From: Escarpia spicata
Taxonomy: Eukaryota > Annelida > Polychaeta > Sabellida > Siboglinidae
DNA length: 64,000 nt
NCBI GenBank assembly: GCA_963995525.1
Contig: OZ023216.1
Coordinates: forward strand, 38,027,526 to 38,091,525
Direction of reading: 5' to 3'
Below, in pieces: positions 37,116 through 48,164 of this stretch. Both the position numbers and the translations under genes were made by a program. Below the pieces are notes generated by a model. The model worked only from the letters and a program-made list of their open reading frames with translations, did not search any database and was not told the DNA's origin. Every line of letters begins with the position of its first letter. Position 1 is the stretch's first letter.

Positions 37116-37553
37116 GTGGAGGAGTTTCGCAGTGTCAAGTTGTCAGATAAATGTCTTGACGCAATGATAACACGTAGCGAGGCATTCACGACTATGGATG
37201 TAATGTGTCCAAAACGAAAGTCAACAAACTCATTGAGGTTGAAGATAGATACGGGGGCACAAGGCAATGCGTTGCCAATCCGAGCCTTCCGGCAAATGTA
37301 TGGGAACGTAGACAGACGGGAGACCCTCACACCGATAGGACAAAGAAAACTCACTGCATACACAGGTGAAAGAATCAAGTGCTTCGGTAGCATGACGGTT
37401 TCGTGCAAAAGTGGCTCGTCAAACTGGGTGAAGGCAGTCTTCTACGTTGTTGACGTTTCTGGTCCGGTAGTACTTAGACTTCCTACATGCGAAGCTCTCA
37501 ATCTGGTTACTATCAATGGCAAGGTAAACACTCGAAAGAACCGCAAAGCCTAA
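37116..37553 (+). pseudogene. Retropepsin-type protease of the Ty3/gypsy element
   Basis: Residues around 45-60 read LRLKIDTGAQGNALP, with the aspartic-protease DTGA active site. GPVVLRLPTCEALNLV is the usual C-terminal hydrophobic strand. The length fits a gypsy protease segment. A stop follows at 37551. Confidence 0.85.
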
Positions 37554-37917
37554 GCCACTGAAAATGGTCGAATACCTCAAAAATGCGAGACCATGTACAG
37601 TTTGACACAATGGGCAAATTCAAGGAACCTGCGACAATAAGTCTGATGCAGAACCCCACATTAATCGACCGGGAAAATGCAACATCAACATCAAACCAAA
37701 GATAGAAGCGGAGCTGAACATGATGGAGAAGATGGGTATAATACGCAAGATCAACGAACAAGATACTTGAGCCACTAGAAGGTTGCGTGGGAATAGTAGA
37801 CGACATATGTGTCTTTGGAGCAACCGAAGAAGAACACGGTGAACGTCGCATAGCTCTCGTGGAAGTTGACAAATCGTTAGGACTTGTCTTCAATTCGGGG
37901 TGAACAGGAATCAATAT
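37554..37917 (+). pseudogene. Reverse transcriptase with internal deletion
   Basis: The frame IEAELNMMEKMGIIRKINEQ (RT N-terminal region) is followed within a few bases by sequence coding for VDDICVFGATEEEHGERR (the catalytic VDD region). The stretch normally between them, roughly 100 codons with the first catalytic Asp, is missing. The palm-domain tail then runs into the MITE at 37918. Confidence 0.8.
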
Positions 37918-38399
37918 CGTTGTCGCGCTTACATTTATCCGGGCGTTAAATTTTATCCGGGTGATGTTTGTATGCATATGTAAGGCATAATATTTGGCAC
38001 CAGTAGATCACGTAGTGATAACTAATATCCAGTAGTTAAATATGTTTCGTTTGTTGTCGTAATACGAGCGTACAATTTAGAGTACATAATTATAATTTGC
38101 TGTTTCAGATTTGTGACCAAGTATAACAGTAAGTCACGTGACGTGTGCGCGGAGAGGAAACTGTTTTACGACATAAATTGTTTATGTCTGTGGGAAGCAA
38201 ACATTTTATAATTTATATATATATATAGACATATATATATAAATAAATATATATATACATATATAAACTTACATAACGCCCGGGTAAATGAAAGCGCGAT
38301 GTCGTAGCTGGTGCTAAATACATTCCCCTAGATACGCGCACGCGCAGAAACGTCACCCGGATATTTTTTAACGCCCGGATAAATGTATGCGCGACATCG
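37918..38399. mobile_element. MITE copy 1, 482 bp, inserted in RT
   Basis: TIRs of about 52 bp: left CGTTGTCGCGCTTACATTTA, right (reverse complement) CGATGTCGCGCATACATTTA. Both continue with TCCGGGCGTTAAA and TATCCGGGTGA. TA (or TAT) is repeated at both edges. Near the right end CGCGCTTTCATTTACCCGGG forms a second, internal inverted copy of the tip. The centre is an AT-rich palindrome. A second copy is scattered over 44422-54369. The coding frame of RT resumes at 38402, which fixes the insertion boundary. Confidence 0.88.
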
Positions 38400-38401
38400 T
38401 T

Positions 38402-39232
38402 ATTCGGCAATATCTACAGTGCAGCGGGTGTCTCTCCAGATCCGTCCAAGGTAAAAGATATCCATGAGATGCCTATATCGCAAGACAAAGAAGACCTCCA
38501 GCGTTGCCTTGGTTTCATGACATACATGGGGTCCTACATCCCTAATCTAATCAAAGTTGCAGGCGTCTTACGTCACTTGCTGAAGAAGGATGTTCCATTT
38601 GACTGGTCTGAAGACCACCAGATTGCATTCAGCGAGCTGAAGAAGGCCATCACAACGCAGGCATGCTTGGCCTACTATGATGTGAAGTAGCCAATCACGC
38701 TGGAAGTGAGCGCGCCCATGAAAGGGCTAGGTGCTGCACTGGTTCAAGATAGTAAACCAATTATGTTTGCATCAAAAACCCTCATGAAGACACAATCCAA
38801 CTACAGCAACATAGAAAGGGAAAAGTTGGCTGTTGTTCCACTCATACCTCTACGGTAGGTCCTTTACAATAACAACGGACGACAAACCCCTGGAAATGAT
38901 ATGCAGCAAACCAATCGCGAGAGTGCCGCCTCGGCTTCAGAGAATGATGTTCAGAATTCATGGATATGATTATAGAATCATATATCGTCCTGGAAATGAA
39001 ATAGTCATTTCAGACACGATGTCACGACTACCAAACTCAAAAGAAACATCAGAAGTTCAACTTGATGTAAGAGTAGATGAACTGTCAGTTGATCAAGTCA
39101 ACCTCCGCCCTGCGAAACCACAAGCACTACGCGAAAAAGCAAACAAATGCGCCGTCTTGAACACACTGTCTAAAGTCATATTCCAAGGATGGCCGGAAAA
39201 GATGAGAGATCTACCACGTCCCTAGCGCTCAT
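38402..39232 (+). pseudogene. RT thumb/connection and RNase H
   Basis: After the MITE the frame reads GNIYSAAGVSPDPSKVKDIH, then LQRCLGFMTYMGSYIPNL and the RNase H start region ITLEVSAPMKGLGAALVQ. SNIEREKLAVV and FTITTDDKPLEMI follow, with the family ending IIYRPGNEIVISDTMSRLP. An in-frame stop at 38688 and a frameshift near 38840 disrupt it. Confidence 0.88.
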
Positions 39233-40477
39233 TCTGGTCATATCGAGATGAACTCGGGATAGAGGATAGGATCTTGTTCAAAGGGAAATAAGTACTCATA
39301 CCTGAGAGCATGCGCGGTGACATACTAAGACAATCGCACCTACGTCACCAAGGAATCGAAAAAACAAGATTGTTTGCCCGTGAATCGGTATACCGGCCAA
39401 AAATCAACGAAGACATTGAGAAACTGACAAAAAGTTGTGTGGTATGCCAAGAAATGATAGACATGAACAACAAAGAGTAATTGATTCCAACTGATACACC
39501 ATCAGAAGCATGACAAATCCTCGACACATATCTCTTCGAAATCAAGGGAAATAACTCCATCATACTGTCAGACTACTATACAAAGTATCCAGTAGTGAAA
39601 GAACTGATTGCACCAGTTACATCAGTCCCTGTAGCAGAGGTGACAGAAGAGGCCTGTTCTATGTTTGGTTGCCCTGACTAGATCAGATCAGACAATGGGC
39701 CGCAGTAGGCGAGCGAACACATCAGGAAGTTCTGCATGAGGTGGGGAATCCAACATGTTACATCATCTCCCCACTATGCACAATCAAATGGATTTGTAGA
39801 AAGGCAGGTCAGATGGATCAAATCCATAGTGACGAAATGCATCAAGACATCAGAAAACATCCAACAAGCGCTACTACATGTCAGAGCTACGTCAATCGAT
39901 ACAAAGCTACATTCATCTGCCGAAATGTCGAAGAAGAAACTAATCGCATCCTAACAACATGTCTGATGAAACGGTCAAGAACAGACTGGAAGAGCGATGT
40001 GCCTCAATGAGGAAGTACTATGATCGCAATGCTAGAAAAGAAGAATCGCCAGCACTTCATCCAGGACAAAATGTCAGGATCCTTGATAAACCACCGAAGA
40101 CATGGAGCCGAGGCACTGTCATTCAAAAATGCAAAGAGCCACGATCATACATCGTCAAGACAGATGGCGGAACGAACGTGCGCCGCAACAAAAGACACCT
40201 TCGTGAGACGGATTCCCAGAATGCAGACAGTAACACGAACAATGTGCGTCGTGTCACACCGACATACACCACAACACCTACCCTAGGTTCGGGGGAATCA
40301 GGAGGTGGGCCGGAAGCTAAGAAGACGGGAAAAGTGAGCGAGAGGTCCAAGATGCAAGAGGGAAGTGAAGAAACCTGTGCTACTAAGAATAAAAAATTGC
40401 GATTCGAGGGTGACTTGGACAATGAAATCAGAGTGAAAGACTTATGCAGTGAAGATCGCACCACTAAGTCTGGTTGA
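39233..40477 (+). pseudogene. Integrase
   Basis: A zinc-binding HHCC region lies at about 39335-39440 (LRHQGIEKTRLFARES, then KSCVVCQ). The DDE core includes RSDNGPQ near 39685 and SPHYAQSNGFVERQVRWIKS near 39770-39830, which contains the catalytic Glu. The C-terminal part (39959-40477) has a GQNVRILDKPPKTWSRGTV stretch like the GPY/F-associated chromatin or DNA-binding tail. Stops at about 39478, 39512, 39681 and 39707 inactivate it. Confidence 0.88.
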
Positions 40478-40691
40478 GTTGTAAACATACCTGTGAGGTA
40501 TCAAGAGTAGTTAGTCAGGGACCACCTGCCAGTCCGTTCAGGTGGATGAGACAGTACACTGTCCTCAGACTAGAGTAGTAGTACAGTAGTTATTGATTCA
40601 CATAATTTGACACAATTAAAAGTGGACAATTAAACCAGAACTATGGACAGACAATTGACGATATTAAAATAATATTTTCTAACATAGGGGG

Positions 40692-40841
40692 TGTAGTAAT
40701 TTTGGAATAGGCGGCCAGCTTGTTAATGTTGGATGGGGCCTTGTCGGCTATGGAGCTGGGTTTCGGATCAGTAGTTAAGTATGTAACTTGATCAATAAAT
40801 ACGATAAACTACGTACTGTGTATTGATGAAGTACCACAACA
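40692..40841 (+). repeat. 3' LTR, 150 bp
   Basis: Begins TGTAGTAATTTTGGAATAGG and ends GAAGTACCACAACA. It is longer than the 5' LTR because of an extra central segment with GGATGGGGCCTTGTCGGC. Confidence 0.85.
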
Positions 40842-41381
40842 GGTGGCTATCGTGTGCCGAGGATTGCCGTTTGTCGGCCGCTCAGATACGCCCTCGGGCC
40901 GAGGGTGGCGAGCTTGCTGGGAACTGCTGTGTAAAAGAACTTGAACGTTTGGAACGTAAAACATAATGTGTGCGTAATACATAAAACGTAACCGCACGGC
41001 AAAAACTTCGGGAAAACGGCCCCTGCGTCATAGACTTGGCAACATGGAATAGACTATAGACTCAGTAATGCTTATGACTTAATTCTACCCCCGTGAAAAT
41101 GGCATAGCAACAGAAATATAATTTGATAATTGTACAGTATCTCGAATGGGGCCTATCGATGGACGTGAACTTCATATTCTCTCTGACCTTAGTCATTTTG
41201 AACAAACAACGAGTATCTGCTAAAGCATCATGGTGTTTATATAACGATGCTGTGTGTTTTCTAACATTATGTATCGTTGAGCGCCCCTGGTGGCAGCTGT
41301 GTTTTAAATATGCTCGTGGATTTCACTAGTTGAATGCGTTTTCTAAACATTCGATCATCGTTATAATTATACAACCGTTTT
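40842..41381. other. Non-coding, nothing recognised
   Basis: Sequence between the Ty3/gypsy element and the LINE fragment. No feature is supported. Confidence 0.4.
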
Positions 41382-42520
41382 ATGATACTACGCGCTATGC
41401 TTGGTTTCATGCTGAATGGAACTATACTTCTGAACATTTGTGATATTTGGACACTACAGCTTGCAATCACATATGTTCGTGTTAACGAAGACCACACTGT
41501 TCTACCAATGTTGACCCACATTCGATACGACAGGCACGATCTGCTGCGCCATAGCAAGGTAATAACAAAAAACAATAGACTCTCCGAGCCGGTGTATTGC
41601 CTATTGAAGCTACTTGGGATACCCGTACCACCGCGTGGGTGTCGAACCGGCAAGAACCGTAGACACATACGTACTTCAACACACGCTGCACCTGTTGTGC
41701 AATCGACCTCACCAGCAGGTCAAGCGATGTATGCGATCGTAACTGCCAGGACACATATCCCCAGAACAATATTGTGCAAATCACCTCGCCGTATTGAACC
41801 TTGTAACTTAGTTCACGTTTCTACACGCAATAATACGAGCCCGACAAAGAACACTTGCTCAGTCGCTGTCCTGAATGCTCGATCTGTCAGAAATAAACCG
41901 TTAACCATCAATGAATTCGTCACCGACCACGACATTGACATCGTAGCCATAACGGAAATGTGGCTGAAAAAGAACAGCGACAAACCGATAACCGCCGAAC
42001 GGACATGCGTTCATCAATGTTCCTCGTGCGGCTGGACGCGGTGGTGGTGTCGGCGTCATCCACAGGAACACGTTACCGTGCAAGATGCTCCCTAAAACGA
42101 ACTATGAGTCTTTCGAACTGATGCGTATCCAGTTCACTGGAGCCACATCTAGAACGTTCAACCTGTGCACGCTCTACCGCCCGCCATCATCGGCTAAGTC
42201 CCCTAGGCCGATGGCGGAGTTCTACCTGGAACTAGAACACCTGTTCCGAGAGGTGTCGATATGTATAACGGGCATTGTTGGTGACTTCAACGTCAGATAC
42301 GACGTTGAGGCAGAGGTCCGGCCGCTCGTGCAACTACTGGACTCATACAATTTCACTCAACACGTCACAGAGCCTTCACATTCTACAGGCCACACATTGG
42401 ACTTAGTGATAACCCCAAAACATGACAATCTCGCTACGTCTGTTGACGTAAAGCTGTAAAGCGCTGTGAACAACATTGGATGTGGCGCTTAACAAAATAA
42501 AATATTATTATTAATATTTG
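41382..42520 (+). mobile_element. Internally deleted LINE (leader + endonuclease + 3' tail)
   Basis: Frames at 41382-42095 and 42085-42459 encode a LINE leader and AP-type endonuclease: CSVAVLNARSVRNKPLTIN, DIDIVAITEMWL, then LCTLYRPPSS, ITGIVGDFNVRYD and HTLDLVITP. Directly after the endonuclease comes a LINE 3' tail (GTAAAGCGCTGTGAACAAC, then ATAAAATATTATTATTAAT), so the RT is absent. One frameshift lies at about 42050. The tail is like that of the LINE end at 8385-8837. It looks like a product of internal deletion that kept both ends. Confidence 0.8.
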
Positions 42521-43316
42521 GTAAATACTAGTTTCTCGACTCTCTTCTACCAAGGCAACCCGTCAGGTGACGGGCATTTTTGCTAGTTATTATAAAAATT
42601 ATTAATAAAGATTACATAATTATGCTACAAGAAAACTCTTAAATATCATATATGTATAGAACCAATAACAGTATATAGGCGTAGACCTACGTAGGCCTAC
42701 TCGTAATCAATGCTATCTGCCTGTAACCAAAGAGTGTAAAACAATAAGAGGCCGCAAATTTGCGTGATTCCGCGATCGCAGCGCCGCCTCTCCGCAGTGC
42801 AGCTGATTTACAGCATATCTGTTACGTTAAGAATTGTTAGTTTCTAAAACAGCGGTTACCTACAAATGTCCATGCAGTTTGGAGGGCCATGTTCGCCAAC
42901 GCCTGTGGCAGACATGGCACATAGAAGAAGAAACAGCGGTTCAGTATGTGCATTATATTTAGCTAAGCATATTATTCTAATCGTGTTTTTACAGTTTGAT
43001 TTTTTTTAATTCTGTTACATTTAAAACCCCATATCAGTAGGCCATAATTAATGTATGGTAACATCAATGAGCTATACAAAGTAACTTTTAGAGTTACTGG
43101 CAAAAATTATTTAAATTTGATTTACCATAAATGTAAAAATTACAACAACAACAACAACAAACATTAGTATATATTGTAGTCAGATCAAAAACGTTACAGA
43201 AGTATTGAATCAACTTGATGGTTGGGATTATCTGACCCAGTATGAAGTGAGCACATGCATAATCTGACAACTTATAAATGACTAAATTTTAACAGTTTAC
43301 GATTCTTTCTTTCTTT

Positions 43317-43396
43317 GTTGTCAGCAAGAGATTTGTTGGTAGTCGTCAGCAAGAGATTTGTTGGTAGTCGTCAGCAAGAGATGTGTTGGTAGTGCG
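43317..43396. repeat. 25-bp tandem repeat, 3 copies
   Basis: Unit GTCGTCAGCAAGAGATTTG followed by TTGGTA, with one substitution in the third copy. Confidence 0.9.
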
Positions 43397-43477
43397 AATG
43401 GTGTGATGTAGTCTGATATTTATGATGAGATGAAGAACCAACAGATGGACATGACAAGAACTGCACTCAACCGATGC

Positions 43478-43767
43478 CTACGACACTTTCTCCCTCAGAA
43501 CTGATTCCAGAGTCGTTTTCACGCTGGTCTTCGTGATGACGTCACCAATTGCTCTGCAGTGTTGCTGCTCGATGTTCTTCAGTACGGTTGTTAGGATCTT
43601 GCTTGGAATCGTGAGCCCTAGATGTCTGCGCTTGATTACCGATTTCCTGTCTATTGGCGGTGGTCTCTTGACAGGCACAGGTTTCGGGGCGGATTTGGGA
43701 CGGCCAAACAGGTGGGGAGGGCATTCCATATCAGTCGCTTTTTTTGTGCATTCATGAATTGTGTTAT
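43478..43767 (-). other. Possible terminal exon, unrecognised
   Basis: On minus, an acceptor TATATTCCAG (ending at 43768) precedes an open frame of about 96 codons that is Lys/Arg/Pro-rich: PPHLFGRPKSAPKPVPVKRP, then SVIKRRHLGLTIPSKIL, ending LREKVS and stop. It lies inside the hAT-like element. No family is recognised; it may be a relic of the element's own gene. Confidence 0.3.
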
Positions 43768-44134
43768 CTGGAATATACATTTTATGTTATGATAAACATT
43801 ACGTCCATCTCTGTATATATTATCATCTGCGTTTAATATAGTATTCAACAGTATTGACAACGAGAACACATATGAAAGAGGGGAAAATCAAATGTACACT
43901 CTTTGCACATATGTAAGATAATCACATTACCCGTACCTTGGCGGGAGAATTACATAAATATGGATAAGTATACAAACCTCAAAATGTTCTGCTCAGACGA
44001 AACAGTTGGCATTCAGGTATTTGGCATCTTTTTCTGCAGGTCCTCTCTGCGAGTGTTTGCACCCATTTGCGACATCTAAAAAAGTATCATAAACTACAAT
44101 AGCTGCTATCACGGAATCACGCAAAATTGTGAAC

Positions 44135-44163
44135 TGCGGCCTCTTATTGTTTTACACTGTTTG
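44135..44163. repeat. Internal third copy of the hAT-like TIR
   Basis: Right-end orientation, differing from the outer TIR at one base (ACACTGTTTG instead of ACACTCTTTG). It is followed by GTACAAAA, which does not match the outer target duplication. Confidence 0.8.
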
Positions 44164-44804
44164 GTACAAAAGACTACACCCTTAAATATCGCCAAATAGA
44201 CTGAATAGTTACGTTTTTAACGATTATTTCAGTTACACATTGCAGTTTGTATTATTTTTGGTAACTCAGTTTGGTGAACCAACCTTTCATTTTCTCGCGG
44301 GAACGGAACAAAACTCAAATCTGGTCTTTCAATTAAAAGCCGCACAAGAATGCCCATGGCTGACCATGGCTGCACTGCGGACAGGCGGCACTACGATCGA
44401 TCAGTCACAACGTGTTAAATACGGTGTCGCGCTTACATTTATACGGGCGTTAAATGTTATCCGGGTAATGTTTATTTGCATATGTAAGGCAACATATTTG
44501 GCACCAGTAGATCACGTAATGATAAATAATATCCAGTAGTTAAATATGTTTCGTTTGTTGTCGTAATACGAGCGTTATAGTTAGAGTATATCATTATAAT
44601 TTGCTGTTTCAGATTTGTGACAACGTATAAGAGTAAGTCACGTGACGTCTGCGTGAAGAAGAAACTGTTTTACGACATAAATTGCTTATGTCTGTGGGAA
44701 GGAAACATTTTATAATTTATGTATCTGTATCTGTATTTTGACTGGCAAAATGTCCGCATGGTGGCTCTTATTGATTATTTTTTTACATGTTGGGCTAGAC
44801 TAAT

Positions 44805-46489
44805 CTAGAATGAATTCAGTGATGTACTTGATACAATGCTTGAAGGTAGAGAATTCCACTCTTTTATTGTGACTGGGAAAAAGCTGTTTCCAAATATGTT
44901 TGTCGAGTGCCTGATTTGTACTAACTGTTTATTATGTTCACGTGAGCATCTGGTGTTGCGTTTGATGTAATGATCTAGTGGGATATCTATGAGGTTATGT
45001 TCCATTTTATATAATATGCTAAGTCTTTGGGTTTTTCTTCTTGATTGGAGGGTGTCCCACTGGAGATCTTTAAGGAGTTGCGTTATCGTTCCTGGCTCTC
45101 TAGAATAGTTGTTCTTACAAAATCTGGCGGCTTGTCTCTGGGTTCTTTCTATGAGTTTGATATTTCTTAGGCAATGTGGATCCCATGATGCTGACGCATA
45201 TTCAAGTACAGGGCGAACAAGGGTTGTGTAGGCTATGGTCTTGATTTGGGTTGGGCATTTATTGAAATTTCTTCTAATAATTCCCAGTGTCTGTTGTGCT
45301 TTTTTGTGACTGAGTTGCTTTGTATTGTCCAATTTAATGTAGTTGATATATGTATGCCAAGATAACAGTGTGATTCAACAGATTTAAGTTGTTGTCCGCA
45401 GAAGGTGTAGAGATTTGGTGTCGGTTTTCTTGAGGCTATTGTCATTGTATAACATTTAGTGGGGTTGAATTTCATAAGCCACGTGTGTTGCCATTTCTCA
45501 AGTTTGAGCAGATCGTTTTGGAGGACAGATGTGTCTTGGTCAGTTTTGATCGGTGAATATAACAAGCAGTCGTCTGCAAAAAGGCGAACACTTGAGGAAA
45601 AATTGTCTGGCAGGTCATTTATGTAAAGTAGGAAAAGTAGGGGCCCCAGTACTGTGCCCTGTGGTACCCCAGAAATGACTTGAGTTGATGTTGACTTGAA
45701 TCCATTTATAACAACCTGTTGAGTTCTTCCTGTAAGGAAGCTATTTATCCATGATGATATTGGGCCTGTGATGCCATAGTATTTGAGTTTGTGGATTAGT
45801 CTTTTATGTGGAACTTTATAGAATGCTTTGGTGAAGTCAAGGATGGCCATGTCTACAGATTTCTTCTCATCAAGTGATTTGCTTATGTCATGGATTGATT
45901 GAATTAATTGTGTTTCAGTTGATCTTTTGGCACGGAAGCCACGTTGGTGGTTAGTTAGAATGCGGTGCTGTTCCAGGTGTTTCAAGGTGTCATAATGTGA
46001 CTATGTATGATGTGTTCAAGAAGTTTAGAAACCACAGGTGTTAAGGATATTGGTCTGTAGTTAGATGTTTCTGTTCTACTTCCTTTCTTAAAAATTGCTG
46101 TTACATTGGCTTCTTTCCAGGTATTGGGGACTTGTCCAGAGTCAACAGATGATTGGAAAATGTAATGTATTACTGGTGCTAGATGAGAGGCATATCTGTT
46201 TAAGAACCATGGTCGAATGTCATCTGGACCTGGCGATTTAGAAATGCTAATTTAGGAAAATTGATCAAGTCCTCCTTTAAGTGAAATTGTTAGTTTGGGG
46301 ATTTCTCCATGTGGACTTCTGGCCATATCTGGTAGGGTGGAATTTCCTTTGTTTGTAAAGACACTTTGGAACTGATTGTTTAAGGCCTCTGTTTTATGTT
46401 TGTCGTCGCTAATGATGTTACCTGCAATGTTAAGGTCCCCAATGCCCTGCTTATCCTGTCGAAGTTTAGAAATGAAGCTCCAAAATTAT
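44805..46489 (-). pseudogene. Reverse transcriptase of the CR1-type LINE
   Basis: 46489-45986 encodes the finger region with a few disruptions (SPGPDDIRPWFL, then YRPISLTPVVSKLLEHIIHS). 45985-45233 is open and carries HQRGFRAKRSTETQLIQSIH, MAILDFTKAFYKVPHKRLIH, ISGVPQGTVLGPLLFLLYIN and the catalytic VRLFADDCLLYS. 45332-44805, in another frame, carries TLVRPVLEYASASWDP and the ending VTIKEWNSLPSSIVSSTSLN. The protein copies element RNA into DNA at nicked target sites. Confidence 0.92.
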
Positions 46490-47437
46490 TTAGGTTTCTC
46501 TGTTATTGCTGTTGTCAGGAATTGACTTATGTAGTCTAGCAGAACGACGTTGTTTATGCATGTTTCTCCTGATGTCACAGAATTCTTTCCAGTCTTCTGG
46601 ATTTCTAGTTCGTTTTGTTTTGTTATATAGCTGTTTCTTTCTTTTGCACATTTTCTTTAAATCTGTATTAAACCAGGGAAGATTGTGTCTTGAAGTAGTA
46701 AGACGGTGCGGTACATATTGGTTCATAATGTTGATGATTTTCGTGGAAACAAGATTCCACTTGTCATTGACTGTCATGTTTTGGTTTTGAGAGAAGTATT
46801 CATGTGTAAAGTTTTCAAGAGATTTCTGGATGTTAATGTTGTCGGCTTTATTTCTAATGAAGACTTTACGTTTCGGACGATGTTTGCGTTTGGGCGAGAT
46901 GTTTACATCAATGATGACTGTGCTATGGTCTGCTATTCCGTCTACTACATTTATCTTCTTTAGTAACCCAGGTCTATTGGTGAAGACAAGATCTAAAATA
47001 TTGTTGGCATTTCCCTGTCTGTCTGTAAGAGAGAGTAATTTATTGGTAGCAGTTGTACTGTATCCATTGTTAGGTGTGACTTGGTGAATTTCCCAATTGA
47101 TGTTAGGGAGGTTGAAATTGCCAGTAATGATGATATTATGTGTATTGATCTTGTTACATAATTTAGAAAGGGCTAGGTCTATTTCTTCGATTTGACTTCC
47201 ATGAGAGTTATTTAGGGCACGATAGAGGGTACACATGATTATTGGTTTCATTTCTGTTATCTGGGTTTCAGTCCAAATGCTCTCACTGTTAATGTCTAGG
47301 TCTGGTAGATGGCTTGTGATTAGGTCATCTTTTAATATTTTTAATACCCTCCCTCCAGTAGTGTCTGTTTCTCTGTCCTTTCTAAAGACGTTAAAGTTGC
47401 TTGGGAATATTTCTCCATTTTCATGATTCAGTGCCAC
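46490..47437 (-). pseudogene. AP-type endonuclease and linker of the CR1-type LINE
   Basis: Open for 315 codons: IIMCTLYRALNNSHGSQIEE, NIIITGNFNLPNINWE (a GDFN-type motif with Asn for Asp), NILDLVFTN and GIADHSTVIIDVN (the catalytic DH). A basic linker follows, ending in IRRNMHKQRR. Its first motif (CILINCQSVKKKASDIEA) lies in the preceding frame, so a frameshift separates the two parts near 47430. Confidence 0.88.
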
Positions 47438-48164
47438 AGATGATGTCTGGGTTGTGTAGATTGTTTAGTGCTTCGATGTCTGAAGCTTTCTTTTTAACGC
47501 TTTGGCAGTTTATGAGGATGCATCTGAATTTTGGTATCTTTTTCGGTCTATATGCTTTCTTGCTATTAGTTGTATTGTTGTTGGTGGTTTCTTTTAGTTT
47601 ATGACTGATACTGTCCAGAGGATAAAAGGGATTTGCCGTTGGGATTTCTGTATCTCTGAAGAAAGAATTTGTGAAGTTGAAGTTGTTGCATTCGGGGCAG
47701 GTCCACGAACATGAGGAATTTATGAATCGTTTGTATTCATTGTCATCTATTGCACAGCATTGTGTGTGGATCCAGTTTAGGCAGTGGTCGCACTGAATTG
47801 CTTTATGGTCATTTAGGACATCCCCATGGCCAATGCCACAGGGTGCTGAGCAGTTTGAACAGTGCCATGGTACATTTAGGTTTCTGTAAGTGTTGTTAAA
47901 TTCTTGTTTGGATATCCTGGCGCATTTTATGTGTGTTGATTTATTACAATCATTACAAGTTAGGATGAGTGAATTAGACTTTAGTGATTTCTTACATGAG
48001 TGACATTTAGAGGGGCCTGGATTTAGTTGAACATCTCCTGATAGCATGATGCATATAAATATGGAAAATGTTGTTGTTGTCCTGGGTTTGTACGGTAGAG
48101 GAGTGGTTAGTAATCCAGTGGAGGTGCTGGATTTGAGACATTTCAATTGGGCTATGGTTTCCAC
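47421..48164 (-). pseudogene. LINE N-terminal region: 2A-like motif and PHD-type zinc fingers
   Basis: Residues 42-51 (about 48041-48012) read SGDVQLNPGP, a close match to the viral 2A ribosome-skipping motif D(V/I)ExNPGP, but with Gln for Glu. Two Cys/His clusters follow: CHSCKKSLKSNSLILTCNDC with HIKC and WHCSNC, and CDHCLNWIHTQCC with WTCPEC. These are PHD-like fingers found in CR1 ORFs. The frame ends in the first endonuclease motif. The start is uncertain because an overlapping frame (48282-48007) appears to continue the N-terminus. Confidence 0.75.

Larger units (their letters stand above)
34733..40841 (+). mobile_element. Decayed Ty3/gypsy-type LTR retrotransposon
   Basis: Two short LTRs (34733-34838 and 40692-40841, both TG...CA) bracket gag, protease, remains of RT, RNase H and integrase in the Ty3/gypsy order. 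No env-like frame follows integrase. The 3' LTR is preceded by a purine run (AACATAGGGGG). The copy is dead: gag is split by a 1.3-kb foldback element, RT has an internal deletion and a MITE insertion, and integrase carries several stops. No matching target duplication was found at the outer edges. Confidence 0.9.
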
